The translations under genes were made by a program, and so were the position numbers. From Gemmatimonadota bacterium (GTDB lineage: Bacteria; Gemmatimonadota; Gemmatimonadetes; Gemmatimonadales; Gemmatimonadaceae), in assembly GCA_031127075.1 (NCBI GenBank), contig JARIFA010000003.1, positions 1-64,000 on the forward strand: a DNA stretch of 64,000 nt, read 5' to 3'. This document shows positions 50,175 to 64,000 of this stretch, in pieces (the stretch's first letter is position 1; each line of letters opens with the position of its first letter). The notes beneath the pieces were generated by a model, which had not been told where the DNA came from, made no database searches, and saw nothing but the letters and a program-made list of their open reading frames with translations.

Positions 50175-52279
50175 CACCGGGTCGTGTCGAGCGTTCCCGC
50201 AGTGGCCGCCGCTCCCGGTCGCGGCGATTCCGCGAGCAGGGTGACGGAGCGCGGGGCGAGGGTGAGGATCGGGCTCTCCACGACGGTCGGGGAGTCCGGG
50301 TCGGCGAGACCGGTCGCGCTCTCCAGCACGAGCCGCCAGCGGTGCCCCGGCCGCGCCTCCGGGAGGTGCACGGCGACGGGACTCAGTCCGGGGTGCAGGG
50401 CGAGCAGCACCCGATCGGCGCCGTGGGCATCATCGGCCGTCAGGACGAGGGTCAGGGTCCGCACCTGGCCCTCGGTCCAGTCGCGCTGCTCCATCGGCGC
50501 CCCATCGGGGCGCCGCCAATCCACATCGGGGAGCCCGTCGTGGATGGTCTCGCGCGTCAGCCAGATGTCGGCGTGGATGGCCTGGTGCGCCTGCCGGACG
50601 GCGATCGCGCCGGCGGTGAAGCGCGCGAGGGCGTCGTCCGCCGTGGCCCAGTCGACCCACGTCGTCGCGTTGTCCTGCGCGTAGGCGTTGTTGTTCCCGC
50701 CCTGCGTGCGGCCGAGCTCGTCGCCCATCAGGAGCATCGGGGTGCCGCGCGAGCAGAGCAGGGTGGCGAGGAGGGCGCGGACGTCACGTTGGCGTGCCTC
50801 GCGCACCTCCGGGTCGTCGGTCGGGCCCTCGACCCCGTGGTTCCACGAGCGGTTGTCATCGGTCCCGTCCCGGTTCCCCTCGGCGTTCGCCGCGTTCCGC
50901 TTGTGCACGTAGCTGACGAGGTCGGCGAGGGTGAAGCCGTCATGCGCCGTCACGAAGTTCACCGAATCCGAGGGAGCACGGTGCCGGCCGCGGAAGAGAT
51001 CCGGCGAGCCCACGACACGCGTGGCGAGCGCCCCGATCCCCTCGCCCGCGCCGCGCCAGAAGGTGCGCACCGCGTCGCGGTACGCATCGTTCCACTCCCC
51101 CCATCCCGGGGCGAAGCTCCCGAGCCGGTGTCCACCCGGTCCGATGTCCCACGGTTCGGCGACGTGCCGCAGCTCGCGGAGCAGCGGATCCTGCTGGATC
51201 GCCGCGAAGAGCGGCGCCTCCGCGTCGAACCCCTCGGCCCGCCGTCCGAGCGTCGTCGCGAGGTCGTAGCGGAAACCGTCGACGCCCGCCGCGAGCGCCC
51301 AGTGCCGCAGCGCGTCGAGCGCGAGACGCATCGGGATCGGCCGGTCGAGTGCGACGGTGTTCCCGCACCCGGTGTCATTCACGTAGCGATCGCGGTGCCC
51401 GGGGACGAGGCGGTAATACATCGCGTTGTCGAGGCCGCGCAGGGTGATTGTGGGGCCGTGCGCGTCCCCCTCCCCCGTATGGTTGAAGACGACGTCGAGG
51501 AGCACCTCGAGCCCGGCCGCCTGCAGCGTGGCGACCATCGCGCGCACCTCCGCCATCCCGCCGGGGGCGAGCGTCGGATCGGGGGCGAGCCAGGCGGCGG
51601 CGCTGTAGCGCCAGTAGTTCGTGAGCCCCGCGCGCGCGAGATGCGGCTCGTCGATGGCCGCGGCGAGGGGCATCAGCTCCACCGTCGTCACGCCGAGTTG
51701 CACGAGATGCTCGACGGCGGCGGGATGCGCGAGACCGGCGCAGGTGCCGCGCAGCGCCGGAGGCATCGCCGGATGCGTCGCGGTGAATCCCTTCACGTGC
51801 AGCTCGTACGTCACCGTGTGTTCCGCGGCGAAGCGTCGCGCGCGCCGCGCCGCGATGGCCTGCTCCATCGTCAGCACGCCGGCGGGCTCGACGATCGCCT
51901 TCGGCAGGAGGCGCGCCGAATCGCGCTCGTCCCGCGTGCCATCGGCATGCTGCCCGAGCAGGGTGGGGACGCAGGCGAAGGGGCGGTCGAGCCGCGTGGC
52001 GTAGGGATCCACGAGGAGTTTCGCCGGGTTGTAGCGATGGCCGTCGAGGGGGGCCCACGGGCCGTGCGCGCGGAACCCATACCGCGCCCCGGCGCCGAGG
52101 CCCGCGACCACCCCGTGGTGCACGTCACCGGCACGAGCGGCGAGCGGGACACGCACCACCTCGTCGTGGCCCGCCGCATCGAACACGCAGACCTCCACCC
52201 ACTCGGCGTGCCGCGCCGCGACGGCGAAGGCCACACCGCCCTCGACGACCGTCGCCCCGAGCGGAGGGACCACGGTCAC
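50174..52279 (-). CDS. glgX: Glycogen debranching enzyme GlgX (isoamylase type, GH13)
   Basis: 701 residues; a GTG start overlaps the glgA stop by 4 bp. An N-terminal CBM48-like domain (YGFRAHGPWAPLDGHRYNPAKLLVDPYA) is followed by the GH13 barrel: DVVFNHTGEG, GFRYDLAT with the nucleophile Asp, HVAEPWD with the acid/base Glu, and VTAHDGFT with the third Asp. The LDNAMYYRL and CGNTVALDRP segments are specific to debranching enzymes of the GlgX group. It hydrolyses alpha-1,6 branches of limit dextrin produced by phosphorylase. Confidence 0.95.
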   Translation of the reverse strand: MTVVPPLGATVVEGGVAFAVAARHAEWVEVCVFDAAGHDEVVRVPLAARAGDVHHGVVAGLGAGARYGFRAHGPWAPLDGHRYNPAKLLVDPYATRLDRPFACVPTLLGQHADGTRDERDSARLLPKAIVEPAGVLTMEQAIAARRARRFAAEHTVTYELHVKGFTATHPAMPPALRGTCAGLAHPAAVEHLVQLGVTTVELMPLAAAIDEPHLARAGLTNYWRYSAAAWLAPDPTLAPGGMAEVRAMVATLQAAGLEVLLDVVFNHTGEGDAHGPTITLRGLDNAMYYRLVPGHRDRYVNDTGCGNTVALDRPIPMRLALDALRHWALAAGVDGFRYDLATTLGRRAEGFDAEAPLFAAIQQDPLLRELRHVAEPWDIGPGGHRLGSFAPGWGEWNDAYRDAVRTFWRGAGEGIGALATRVVGSPDLFRGRHRAPSDSVNFVTAHDGFTLADLVSYVHKRNAANAEGNRDGTDDNRSWNHGVEGPTDDPEVREARQRDVRALLATLLCSRGTPMLLMGDELGRTQGGNNNAYAQDNATTWVDWATADDALARFTAGAIAVRQAHQAIHADIWLTRETIHDGLPDVDWRRPDGAPMEQRDWTEGQVRTLTLVLTADDAHGADRVLLALHPGLSPVAVHLPEARPGHRWRLVLESATGLADPDSPTVVESPILTLAPRSVTLLAESPRPGAAATAGTLDTTR

Positions 52280-53742
52280 CGGCGACGTCCCGCGTCGGCG
52301 TGGAGCGCGCGGTAGAGCTCGGCGTAGTGCTGGGCCGGTGTCTCCCAGCCCACTGGCGTGGCCATCGCGCGGCGCTGCATCGCGAGCCAGGTGCGGCCAT
52401 CCCGCCGCAGCCGGAGCGTGCGCTCGATCGCGAGCACGAGGTCGTCCACCGAGTCGGGGGTGAACACGATCCCCGTCCCGGCGCCGGTGGCGAGCGCCAT
52501 CGGGTTCGCGTCGACGACCGTGTCCGCGAGCCCGCCCACCCGCGCGACCACGGGGATCGCGCCGTAGCGGAGCGCGCAGAGCTGCGTGAGACCACAGGGC
52601 TCGAAGCGCGAGGGGACGAGCAAGGCGTCCACCCCGGCCTGCACCTGATGCGCGAGGGCCTCGTCGTAGCCGAGGTGCACGGCGATGCGGCCCGGATGCG
52701 CGGCGGCGGCGGCTTGCAGGGCGCGCTCGAACTCGGCGTCGCCCGTGCCCACCACGACGAGCTGGGCACCGACACGCTCGATGGCGGGGAGCGCGGCGAG
52801 GAGGAGATCGATTCCCTTCTGCCAGGTGAGGCGGCTCACCAGCCCGAGCACGGGGGTCTCGGGGGCGATCGTGAGCCCGAGGCGGCCCTGGAGCGCCGCC
52901 GTGTTCCGACGTCGCGGGGCGATCCCCTTCGGATCATATGGCGCGGCGATGTGGGGATCGGTGCGTGGATCCCAAACCGTCGTGTCGATGCCGTTCAGGA
53001 TCCCGGAGAGGACCGCCGCTCGTTCACGCAGGAGGCCGTCGAGCCCCATCCCGTGCGCCGCGGTACGGATCTCCGCCGAGTAGGTCGGCGAGACGGTCGT
53101 GAGACGGTCGGCGAGCGCGAGCCCCGCCTTGAGACACCCCACCTGCCCATAGTACTCCACCCCGTGCAGGCTGAAGGCCTCCGGCGGGAATCCGAGTGAT
53201 GGGAAGGTGTCGGCGGGGAAGGTGCCCTGGAAGGCGAGATTGTGGACCGTCATCACCGTGCCCGGGCGGTGCTCCCCTGTCCCGAAGGCGAGGTAGGCGG
53301 GCGCGAGGCCCGCCTGCCAGTCGTGCGCATGGACGACGTCGGGCTGCCAGGTGGGGACGAGGCCGCGGCCGATGTCGGCGGCGACGCGGGCGAGCGCGGC
53401 GAAGCGCGCGAGGTTGTCGGGCCAGTCGCGGCCGGTGGCGTCGGCGTAGGGTCCGCCCGCGCGGGCGTAGAGATGGGGTGCGTCGAGGACGAGGAGGTCG
53501 AGGTCGCCGGCCGTCGCCTCGAGGAGCGTCGCCGGCCCGCCGAACCCGTGCGGCAGGCGCGCGACCTCGCGCACGTCGTGCAGCCGGTCGCGCACGGCGG
53601 GGTAGCCGGGGAGGAGCGTGCGCACGCGGATGTCGTGCGGCGCGAGCGCGGCGGGAAGCGCGCCGACGACGTCGGCGAGCCCCCCGGTCTTCACGAGCGG
53701 GAACGCCTCCGAGGCGACGGAAAGGACCTCGAGGACCGTCAC
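52276..53742 (-). CDS. glgA: Glycogen synthase (ADP-glucose, GT5)
   Basis: 488 residues; the GTG start overlaps the glgC stop by 4 bp. The N-terminal [20 protein letters not shown] carries the KTGGL ADP-glucose-binding motif. The C-terminal Rossmann half has [14 protein letters not shown] and the [23 protein letters not shown] acidic-catalytic segment. It is of normal family length, about 480 residues, and elongates alpha-1,4-glucan chains in the cytoplasm. Confidence 0.96.
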   Translation of the reverse strand: MTVLEVLSVASEAFPLVKTGGLADVVGALPAALAPHDIRVRTLLPGYPAVRDRLHDVREVARLPHGFGGPATLLEATAGDLDLLVLDAPHLYARAGGPYADATGRDWPDNLARFAALARVAADIGRGLVPTWQPDVVHAHDWQAGLAPAYLAFGTGEHRPGTVMTVHNLAFQGTFPADTFPSLGFPPEAFSLHGVEYYGQVGCLKAGLALADRLTTVSPTYSAEIRTAAHGMGLDGLLRERAAVLSGILNGIDTTVWDPRTDPHIAAPYDPKGIAPRRRNTAALQGRLGLTIAPETPVLGLVSRLTWQKGIDLLLAALPAIERVGAQLVVVGTGDAEFERALQAAAAAHPGRIAVHLGYDEALAHQVQAGVDALLVPSRFEPCGLTQLCALRYGAIPVVARVGGLADTVVDANPMALATGAGTGIVFTPDSVDDLVLAIERTLRLRRDGRTWLAMQRRAMATPVGWETPAQHYAELYRALHADAGRRR

Positions 53743-55007
53743 GTGGCGAGGCGGTCGAGCATCGGCTGCGTGATCAGGCAGATGCCGTGCGGGGTCCGAC
53801 GGAAACGTGCGGCATCGGCCTCGGGATCCTCGCCGACGATGAGCCCCGCGGGGATGCGTACGCCCTTATCGATCACGACGTCGCGGAGGCGCGCGCCGCG
53901 TGCGATGTCGACGTAGGGCAGCACGACGGCGTTCCGCAGCTGGCTGTGCGAGTGGACCTGCACGCCGGTGAAGAGCAACGAGCGGCTCACCGAGGCGCCG
54001 GAGACGATGCATCCGCCGGAGACGAGGGAGGAGACCGCCATCCCGCGGCGTCCGTCCTCGTCGTGCACGAACTTGGCGGGCGGCACGATCTCCGCGTGCG
54101 TCCAGATCGGCCAGTCGTGGTCGAAGAGGTCGAGGTGCGGCACGACGTCGGTGAGGCCGACGTTCGCCTCCCAGTACGCGTCGAGGGTCCCGACGTCGCG
54201 CCAGTAGGCCTCCGCCTCGCTCGAGGCGCGCACGCAGGAGTCGGTGAAGCGATGCGCGACCGCGTGCCCGTGGCGGACGAGGTACGGGATGATGTCCTTC
54301 CCGAAGTCACGCGAGGAGTGCGGGTCGGCGGCATCGCGGCGGAGCTGCTCGTGGAGGAACTCGCGGCGGAAGGCGTAGATCCCCATCGACGCGAGCGCGT
54401 AGCCCGGACGCGACGGCATCTCGGGCGGGATCGTCGGCTTCTCGACGAAGTCGATGATGCGGTCCTCGGCGTCGACCGCCATCACGCCGAGGCCCGTGGC
54501 CTCCGCGGCGGGCACCTCGATGCAGGCGACGGTGACGTCAGCGCCCGACTCCACGTGCTGCACGAGCATCCGCTCATAGTCCATCTTGTACACGTGATCG
54601 CCCGCGAGGATGAGCAGGTACTCGGGGCCGTAGCCGTCGATGATGTCGATGTTCTGGTAGACCGCGTCCGCCGTGCCGGCGTACCACTGATCCTCGTTGA
54701 CGCGCTGGCTCGCGGGGAGGATGTCGAAGCTCTCGTTGCGCTCCGTGCGGAGGAAGTTCCACCCACGCTGCAGGTGGCGGATGAGACTGTGCGCCTTGTA
54801 CTGCGTGGCGACCGCGAGGCGGCGGATGCCGGAGTTGAGCGCGTTCGACAGGGTGAAGTCGACGATGCGCGACTTGCCGCCGAAATAGACCGCGGGCTTC
54901 GCGCGCCGGTCGGTGAGCTCCATCAACCGGGAGCCGCGCCCGCCGGCCAGCACGTAGGCCATCGTCTGGCGGGCGATCGGGGTGGTGTAGCGGTGCGGCG
55001 TGGCCAT
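53739..55007 (-). CDS. glgC: Glucose-1-phosphate adenylyltransferase
   Basis: 422 residues; GGAG lies 6 bases before the ATG at 55007. The nucleotidyltransferase motif is [24 protein letters not shown]. The substrate loops [20 protein letters not shown] and FVEKP, and the C-terminal left-handed beta-helix ([16 protein letters not shown]), are all present. It makes ADP-glucose and is the committed, usually allosterically controlled, step of glycogen synthesis. It is followed by glgA with a 4-bp overlap. Confidence 0.96.
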   Translation of the reverse strand: MATPHRYTTPIARQTMAYVLAGGRGSRLMELTDRRAKPAVYFGGKSRIVDFTLSNALNSGIRRLAVATQYKAHSLIRHLQRGWNFLRTERNESFDILPASQRVNEDQWYAGTADAVYQNIDIIDGYGPEYLLILAGDHVYKMDYERMLVQHVESGADVTVACIEVPAAEATGLGVMAVDAEDRIIDFVEKPTIPPEMPSRPGYALASMGIYAFRREFLHEQLRRDAADPHSSRDFGKDIIPYLVRHGHAVAHRFTDSCVRASSEAEAYWRDVGTLDAYWEANVGLTDVVPHLDLFDHDWPIWTHAEIVPPAKFVHDEDGRRGMAVSSLVSGGCIVSGASVSRSLLFTGVQVHSHSQLRNAVVLPYVDIARGARLRDVVIDKGVRIPAGLIVGEDPEADAARFRRTPHGICLITQPMLDRLAT

Positions 55008-55027
55008 CGGGGGCTCCGGGTGGGTGA

Positions 55028-57221
55028 TCAGCAGGGGGCGGGGACGAACCAACAGGTGGCGAGCGGCGGGAGCTGCACGACGGCGGACCACTCGCCGCCC
55101 GGCCACGGCGACGCGACGGCGCGCACGCCACCGGCGTTGCCGACGTTCGACCCGCCATAGACGGCGGCGTCGGTGTTGAGGACCTCGTGCCACTCCCCGC
55201 CGTGCGGGAGGCCGATGCGATGCGCGAGGCGCGGCACCGGGGTGAAGTTCGCGACGACGACGACGGGGCGGTCGTCGGGCCCACCGCGGCGCACCCACGC
55301 GAACACCGAATGTTCGCGGTCATCGACGGCGAGCCATTGGAAGCCGTCGGGCGTGCCGTCGCATCGGTGTAGGGCAGGCTCCGCACGCAGGAGCCGGTTC
55401 AGGTCGCGCACGAGCCGGCGCACTCCGGCCCCCGGCGGGGCGTCGGCGGCGGCCCAGTCGAGCACGCCGTCGTGGTCCCATTCCCGGTCCTGACCGAACT
55501 CTCCACCCATGAAGAGCAGCTTCTTGCCTGGGTGCCCCCACATGAAGGCATAGTACGCGCGGAGCGTCGCGTGCCGCTGCCACGCGTCGCCGGGCGCCTT
55601 GCGGACGAGCGCGCCCTTCCCGTGCACCACTTCGTCGTGTGAGAGGGGCAGGACGAACGCCTCGGTGAACGCGTACACGAGGCCGAAGGTCATCCGGTCG
55701 TGGTGCCAGCGCCGGTGGATTGGATCCTCGTGCAGGTACTGCAGGGTGTCGTGCATCCACCCCATGTTCCACTTGAAGTCGAAGCCGAGCCCGCCATCGC
55801 GTGTGGGATGCGACACCTGCGGCCAGGCGGTGCTCTCCTCCGCGATCAGCAGGACGCCGGGATGCCGCGCATGCACCGTGTCGGTGAGCCGTCGGAGGAA
55901 GTCGACGGCCTCGAGGTTCTCGCGTCCCCCCTGTGCGTTCGGAAGCCACGCGCCGTCGGGCCGCGAGTAGTCGAGGTAGAGCATCGACGCGACGGCGTCC
56001 ACACGGAGCCCGTCGACGTGATACCGCTCGCACCAGAAGAGCGCATTCGCGACGAGGAGGTTCGCGACCTCGCGGCGCCCGAGATTGTAGATCGCCGTGT
56101 GCCAGTCGGGATGGAAGCCGCGGCGCGGGTCCTCGTGCTCGTAGAGCGCCGTGCCGTCGAAGCGCGCGAGCCCGTGCGGGTCGGTGGGGAAGTGCGCGGG
56201 GACCCAATCGAGGATGACGCCGAGCCCCGCCTGGTGGCAGCGGTCGATGAAGCGCGCGAACCCGGCCGGGTCGCCGAAGCGGCTCGTCGGCGCGAAGAGC
56301 CCGACGGGCTGGTAGCCCCACGAGCCGTCGAACGGGTGCTCGCTGACGGGCAGGAGCTCGAGATGCGTGAACCCGAGCTCAGTGACGTACGGGATGAGCG
56401 CGTCGGCGAGCTCGTCATAGGTCAGCCAGCGGCCATCCGCGCCGCGACGCCAAGAGCCGGCGTGCACCTCGTAGATCGCCATCGGCGCGCGGCGCACGTC
56501 CGCGCGCGTCCGGGCGGTCATCCACGCTGCGTCGTGCCACGCAAACTCGGCAAGGTCGCAGACGATCGAGGCGCTCGCGGGACGCCGCTCCGCGGCGAAG
56601 CCGACCGGATCCGCCTTGGCGGGGAGCAGGGTCCCGTCCGCCCCGATGATCTCGTACTTGTAGAGCGCACCGACCCCGACCGCCGGGAGGAAGAGCTCCC
56701 AGACGCCGGTCCCGAGACGGCGCCGCATCGGGTGCCGTCGTCCATCCCACTGATTGAAGTCGCCGATCACCGAGACGCGGTGCGCATTCGGCGCCCAGAC
56801 GGCGAAGCGGGTCCCGGGAATCCCTTCGTGGATGGTCAGGTGCGCGCCGAGCCGGTCGAAGAGCGCCTCGTGCGTCCCCTCGCCCATCAGCCAGTCGTCC
56901 ATCGGACCGAGCGAGGGGCCGAACGCATACGGATCGTGGAATCGCCTCGCGTCGTCGCCGCGCGTCGCCTCGAGCGCGTAGCGGCCCGTGCCGGCGACGG
57001 GGCCCTCGAAGAGCCCCTCCGGGTGCAGGCGACGGAAGGGGCGGGACCGCCCGCCGCGCGGACCGATGGCGCAGAGCGTCTCCGCCCCCGGGACGAAGGC
57101 GCGCACGAGGCGCCCCGCCGCGGTGCGGTGCGGGCCGAGGACGCGGAACGGGTCGTCGTGCGTCCCGGCGACCAGCGCGTCGCGGTCCGCCGCGGCGAGG
57201 GTAGGCGCTCGCGTCGGCGCG

Positions 57222-57241
<20 letters not shown>
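55028..57241 (-). CDS. glgB: 1,4-alpha-glucan branching enzyme (GH13)
   Basis: 737 residues from the ATG at 57241, which lies 20 bp inside the glgP 3' end; an ATG at 57259 is an alternative. It has the long N-domain (DPFRVLGPH), a CBM48 ([24 protein letters not shown]) and the GH13 barrel with [21 protein letters not shown] (nucleophile Asp), IAEESTAWP (acid/base Glu) and [12 protein letters not shown] (third Asp). The GWMHDTLQY and FMGGEFGQ motifs are specific to GlgB. It introduces alpha-1,6 branches. Confidence 0.96.
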
Positions 57242-59678
<2,437 letters not shown>

Positions 59679-59727
59679 CACCGGCAATCTACCGCCGTCG
59701 ACGGACCCCTTCGAGAGGGAAACGCCC

Positions 59728-60828
59728 TCAGCCCATCAGGTCGTCGAGGGCGGTCCGTACCGCGTCGAGGCACGGGCGGAGCGTCCCCGTCGAGTGCTCC
59801 CCCATGTGGCCCAGGCGGAAGGTCGCCGTCCGGAGCGGGCCGTAGCCGTCGCCGAGCGTCCATCCCGCGCTCGCCACGCGGCGCACGAGAGCCTCGGCCT
59901 CGATGCCGTCCGGGACGACGCAGGCGGTGACCGCAGCCCCGCGTGCGTCCTCGGGTGCGACGATCCGCAGGTCGATGCCATCGGCACGGACCTCGTCCAC
60001 CCAGGCCGTCATCGCCGCCCGCATCTCCGCGTGCCGGGTCCAGCGCGCCTCGAGTCCCTCGGCCGCGAGACGGGCGACCTGCGTCTCCGCGGCGTAGAGC
60101 AGCGGGAGGGCCGGGGTCGTCGACGACTGGGAGGCGAGCGCATATCGGTGCGCCCGGAGCGGATCGAGATAGAGCCCGCGCCGTGGGTGCGCCCGCGCCG
60201 CCGCGAGGTACCGATCGCTCGCGACCGCGAAGGCGAGGCCCGGCGGGAGCGCGAGCGCCTTCTGGCTCCCGGTGAAGACGAAGTCGAGGTCCCATGCGTC
60301 CGCGAGCACGGGCTGTGCCCCGACCGAGGTCACGGCATCGACGAGGGTGAGCGCGCCGTAGTGCCGCGCCAGGGCCGCCACCGCGGCGAGATCGCTCGCG
60401 GCCCCCGTGCTCGTCTCGACGTGCACCACCGTCACCGCGCGCACATCGCCGGTCACGAGAGCGGCCTCGAGTTCCGCGAGCGGGACCACCCCGCCGAACG
60501 GCGCGAAGCAGCGCTGCACCGTGTGCCCGCACCCCTCGGCCACCTGCGCGAACCGGTCGGCGAACTCGCCGTTCACGAGCGAGACGACGCGTCCGGGGGC
60601 GAGCCCACGCAGCGCCATCTCCATCGCGCCGGTGGCGGACATCGTGAGGAGCCAGACGGGACGGATCGTCCCGAACACACCCTGCAGCCCCCCAGCGACC
60701 GACGCGTGTAGCGCCTCGTACGCCGCCGACCGGTGCGCGATCATCGGCCGCGTCATCGCCGCCAGCACCTCGGGGCGGACGCCCACGGGGCCGGGTACGA
60801 ACCACCGCTCGAGCGCGGCCGCGCTCAC
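59728..60828 (-). CDS. Class V aminotransferase (alanine/serine-glyoxylate aminotransferase-like)
   Basis: 366 residues from a GTG start. It opens with the family signature FVPGPVGVRPEVL and HRSAAYEALH. It has SATGAMEMAL for cofactor phosphate contact, LVDAVTSVGA with the ring-contacting Asp, and the Schiff-base lysine in FTGSQKAL. The C-terminal domain ends near TFRLGHMGE. Relatives transaminate Ala or Ser with glyoxylate or pyruvate, and which substrate is used here is not visible. It lies between argG and the glycogen operon on the same strand, with 49-61-bp gaps. Confidence 0.9.
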   Translation of the reverse strand: MSAAALERWFVPGPVGVRPEVLAAMTRPMIAHRSAAYEALHASVAGGLQGVFGTIRPVWLLTMSATGAMEMALRGLAPGRVVSLVNGEFADRFAQVAEGCGHTVQRCFAPFGGVVPLAELEAALVTGDVRAVTVVHVETSTGAASDLAAVAALARHYGALTLVDAVTSVGAQPVLADAWDLDFVFTGSQKALALPPGLAFAVASDRYLAAARAHPRRGLYLDPLRAHRYALASQSSTTPALPLLYAAETQVARLAAEGLEARWTRHAEMRAAMTAWVDEVRADGIDLRIVAPEDARGAAVTACVVPDGIEAEALVRRVASAGWTLGDGYGPLRTATFRLGHMGEHSTGTLRPCLDAVRTALDDLMG

Positions 60829-60889
60829 GCGGGGCGTCCCCGTCCCGGGCGGCGGACCCGCCGAGCGGCCGCCCGCGCAGACGTCCGGC

Positions 60890-62257
<1,368 letters not shown>

Positions 62258-62283
62258 CTAGCGACGTCAGGAGCGGGAGCGAC

Positions 62284-62646
62284 CTAGGTGGTGTGGACGT
62301 CGGCCATCCGCGTCAGGAGCGCGCGGGTGAGCGCCGCCGCACTGGCGCCCAGGAGCGCCGCGAAGGCAAGGGTCACCCAGACATATCGCTCCGGCGTCAT
62401 CCGGAGGACCGGGGCGATCGTCGCGAGCGTCGCGAGCGTCGTCCCCGCCGCGCGGGAGAGCGTGAATGCGAGGAGCCCCCCCCAGCCGAGCGTGGCCCCG
62501 ACCCCGGCGATGACGGAGGCGAAGCGGTCGTCACGGAGGGCGTACCCGGTCACGGCGCCGACCAGAGGGACGCTCCACCACGCGAGGCTCCACGTGCCGA
62601 GTGCGGTCAACATCGCCACCAGAAGGATCCAGAGGAATCGCTTCAT
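62284..62646 (-). CDS. Small integral membrane protein of unknown function
   Basis: 120 residues starting at MKRFLW, the ATG overlapping the stop of the penicillin-acylase-like gene upstream (ATGA). Four hydrophobic segments make up most of the protein, with a Gly/Ala-rich middle and a helix ending in LLTRMADVHTT. I do not recognise the family. Coupling suggests it works with, or is merely co-expressed with, the acylase. Confidence 0.7.
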   Translation of the reverse strand: MKRFLWILLVAMLTALGTWSLAWWSVPLVGAVTGYALRDDRFASVIAGVGATLGWGGLLAFTLSRAAGTTLATLATIAPVLRMTPERYVWVTLAFAALLGASAAALTRALLTRMADVHTT

Positions 62647-64000
62647 CGGGCCGCCGCCGGTCGCAGGGTGAGGGTGCTTCGGGCGGTGCCGAGCGCCTCG
62701 GGGGTGCGCGGGGTCCGCAGCGGGGCCAGTGCGCCGCGCTGCCAATCGGGGAGCCGGTCGGCGTAGCGCGATGAGAAGGGGTTCCCGGACTGTCCGCCGG
62801 GGTAGGTGCCCCACGCCCGGAGGGAGTCGCCGAGCTCGACGACGAAGCGCCAGGAGGCGCCGTGGACGCCACGTCCATCGTTCGGGCTCAACGTGCCAGG
62901 CCCCGACTGCATCGGGATGGATTCACGGCCGAAGCCCGGGAGCTCCAGCAGGTGCCGGATGTTGGCCTGGCGGACGGCGCCCCAGCGCCAGTTCGCGGGG
63001 GAGTCGCCGTACGTGGACCCGGTGCGGAGCCAGGCGCGCTCGAGCGCGGCGATGACGATGTCGTCGCGGGTCTCGACGCGGTCGGTCGTGCGCCGGTCAT
63101 CCCACCAGGCGGCGGTCGGGTCACCGAAGAGCCGCACGAGCATCATCGAGCTCGGCGTCGCCACGCGACGGTCCGTCGTGTCGTCGGGCGCGAGGAACTC
63201 GTCCCAGGTGAGGTCGGTGATCGCCGTGAGCAGCGCGTCGTACAGCACGGCGCCGCTGCTCTCCACGGCGAAGCGACCATCCCACCCATCGTTCAGGACG
63301 CGGAGCGCGTCCTGGGCCGCTGCCGGCGCGTCGGGTCGGACCCCGACCGACGCGCGCACCTGGTTGAGAATCGCCGCCGTCAACGGACTGCGGGGATCGG
63401 TGTGGGTGGCGCTCATCTTCTCCGGCGTCATCGCCGCGTCGGCGCGGAGGACCTCGTTGATCCGCATCGCGCGCCACGGCGTCGGCCAGTCCCAACCGAG
63501 ATAGGTCCGGTCGGTGGCGGGATCGATGGGTTGCTGGTTGGCGCTCGCGAGGTAGCCCTGCGCGGGGTCGCGCACCTGCGGGATCCGCTCGCTGGGGAGA
63601 TCGCCGAGCCAGTCACTCGCGCCGCGCGAGCCATCGAAGACGCGGTCGCCGCGCCCATCGCCGGGCCGGATGGGGAACCGCCCCACGCTCCGGATCGCGA
63701 TGTGCCCCGCGCGGTCGGCGACGAGGAAATTCTGCGCCGGCACGCGGAAGGGGCGCATCGCCTCGTACCAGCTGTCGGTCGAGGTCGCGCGGAGGGCGCC
63801 CCAGAATCCGGCGAATTCGTTGGATGGCTCGAGGGCCGTCCAGCGCATCGAGACCCACCCCATCGGGCTGCGCAGCAGCGGTCCCCGATGCGTGCGATAC
63901 AGCGTGTCGACCGCGAGCGTGTCGCCGCCGCGGTCGAGGAAGGCGACGATCTCCGCGGTGACCGGGCGGTCGACGCCGTCCACGCGGTAGCGCGTCGGGG
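62643..64000 (-). CDS. Penicillin-acylase-family (peptidase S45, Ntn hydrolase) protein, 5' end outside the window
   Basis: The visible ~452 residues are the C-terminal part of the beta chain. The reading frame stays open to the window edge at 64000, so the start, alpha chain and catalytic Ser lie beyond. Typical S45 segments are seen: RTHRGPLL, MRWTALEPSNEF (substrate pocket), FLVADRAGHIAIRSVGRFPIR, YLASANQQP, WRAMRINEVL and the late GQSGNPFSSRYADRLPDWQRG. It is usually a periplasmic amidase on acylated amines, for example acyl-homoserine lactones or beta-lactams. Substrate is not predictable from this part. Confidence 0.88.
   Translation of the reverse strand, partial: PTRYRVDGVDRPVTAEIVAFLDRGGDTLAVDTLYRTHRGPLLRSPMGWVSMRWTALEPSNEFAGFWGALRATSTDSWYEAMRPFRVPAQNFLVADRAGHIAIRSVGRFPIRPGDGRGDRVFDGSRGASDWLGDLPSERIPQVRDPAQGYLASANQQPIDPATDRTYLGWDWPTPWRAMRINEVLRADAAMTPEKMSATHTDPRSPLTAAILNQVRASVGVRPDAPAAAQDALRVLNDGWDGRFAVESSGAVLYDALLTAITDLTWDEFLAPDDTTDRRVATPSSMMLVRLFGDPTAAWWDDRRTTDRVETRDDIVIAALERAWLRTGSTYGDSPANWRWGAVRQANIRHLLELPGFGRESIPMQSGPGTLSPNDGRGVHGASWRFVVELGDSLRAWGTYPGGQSGNPFSSRYADRLPDWQRGALAPLRTPRTPEALGTARSTLTLRPAAAR

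Overview
The window is about 70% GC, densely packed, and free of mobile elements, tRNA/rRNA genes or CRISPR arrays. Many exported proteins have signal peptides ending in Ala-Gln (for example LAAQ, DAQ, WAQ). VPS10/BNR-repeat proteins, LVIVD propellers and a TonB-dependent receptor are present, and outer-membrane barrels end in an aromatic residue. Together these suggest a Gram-negative soil or aquatic heterotroph of the Gemmatimonadota type. This is an inference from protein style, not from a marker gene.

Layout. 0-3.2 kb: minus-strand operon of a Tat-exported GMC oxidoreductase, its gluconate-dehydrogenase-type small subunit and a TIM-barrel isomerase. 3.4-5.6 kb: a TPP riboswitch in front of a TonB-dependent receptor, so probably thiamin uptake. 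5.6-13.9 kb: HEAT-cyclophilin, the paired TIGR03546/TIGR03545 membrane proteins, two beta-propeller proteins and a sterol-desaturase-like enzyme. 13.9-17.4 kb: gamma-glutamyltransferase, a CBS protein and a baeRF (eRF1-like) protein. 17.5-20.5 kb: feoB translationally coupled to a DtxR-FeoA regulator that carries an unusual N-terminal membrane anchor, with a perfect palindrome at its promoter. 20.5-29.2 kb: APC permease, aldo/keto reductase-Rid fusion, sialidase-beta-lactamase fusion and a large VPS10/BNR protein.

29.3-41.6 kb is the most interesting part: a self-contained beta-glucan-type utilisation locus made of two inward-facing transcription units. The plus-strand unit encodes a surface lipoprotein with five tandem modules in A-B-A-B-A order, followed by a ROK repressor. 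The minus-strand unit encodes a glycoside hydrolase fused to an outer-membrane beta-barrel, a GH3 beta-glucosidase, a GH16 lipoprotein and a GPH-type sugar symporter. The two outer ends carry nearly identical operators (TTTGTTC-N7-GAACAAA) at the same distance from a TTGACR -35 box. The two units meet tail to tail with 3 bp between them. No SusC/SusD pair is present.

41.7-45.8 kb: DUF305 lipoprotein, LVIVD lipoprotein and a class V aminotransferase. 45.8-59.7 kb: alpha-glucan metabolism, with an exported GH13-esterase fusion whose third catalytic Asp is Asn, then a tightly overlapping glycogen operon glgP-glgB-glgC-glgA-glgX-malQ. 59.7-64 kb: class V aminotransferase, argG, a small membrane protein and the C-terminal part of a penicillin-acylase-family protein that runs off the window. 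No stretch longer than 300 bases lacks an identified element.
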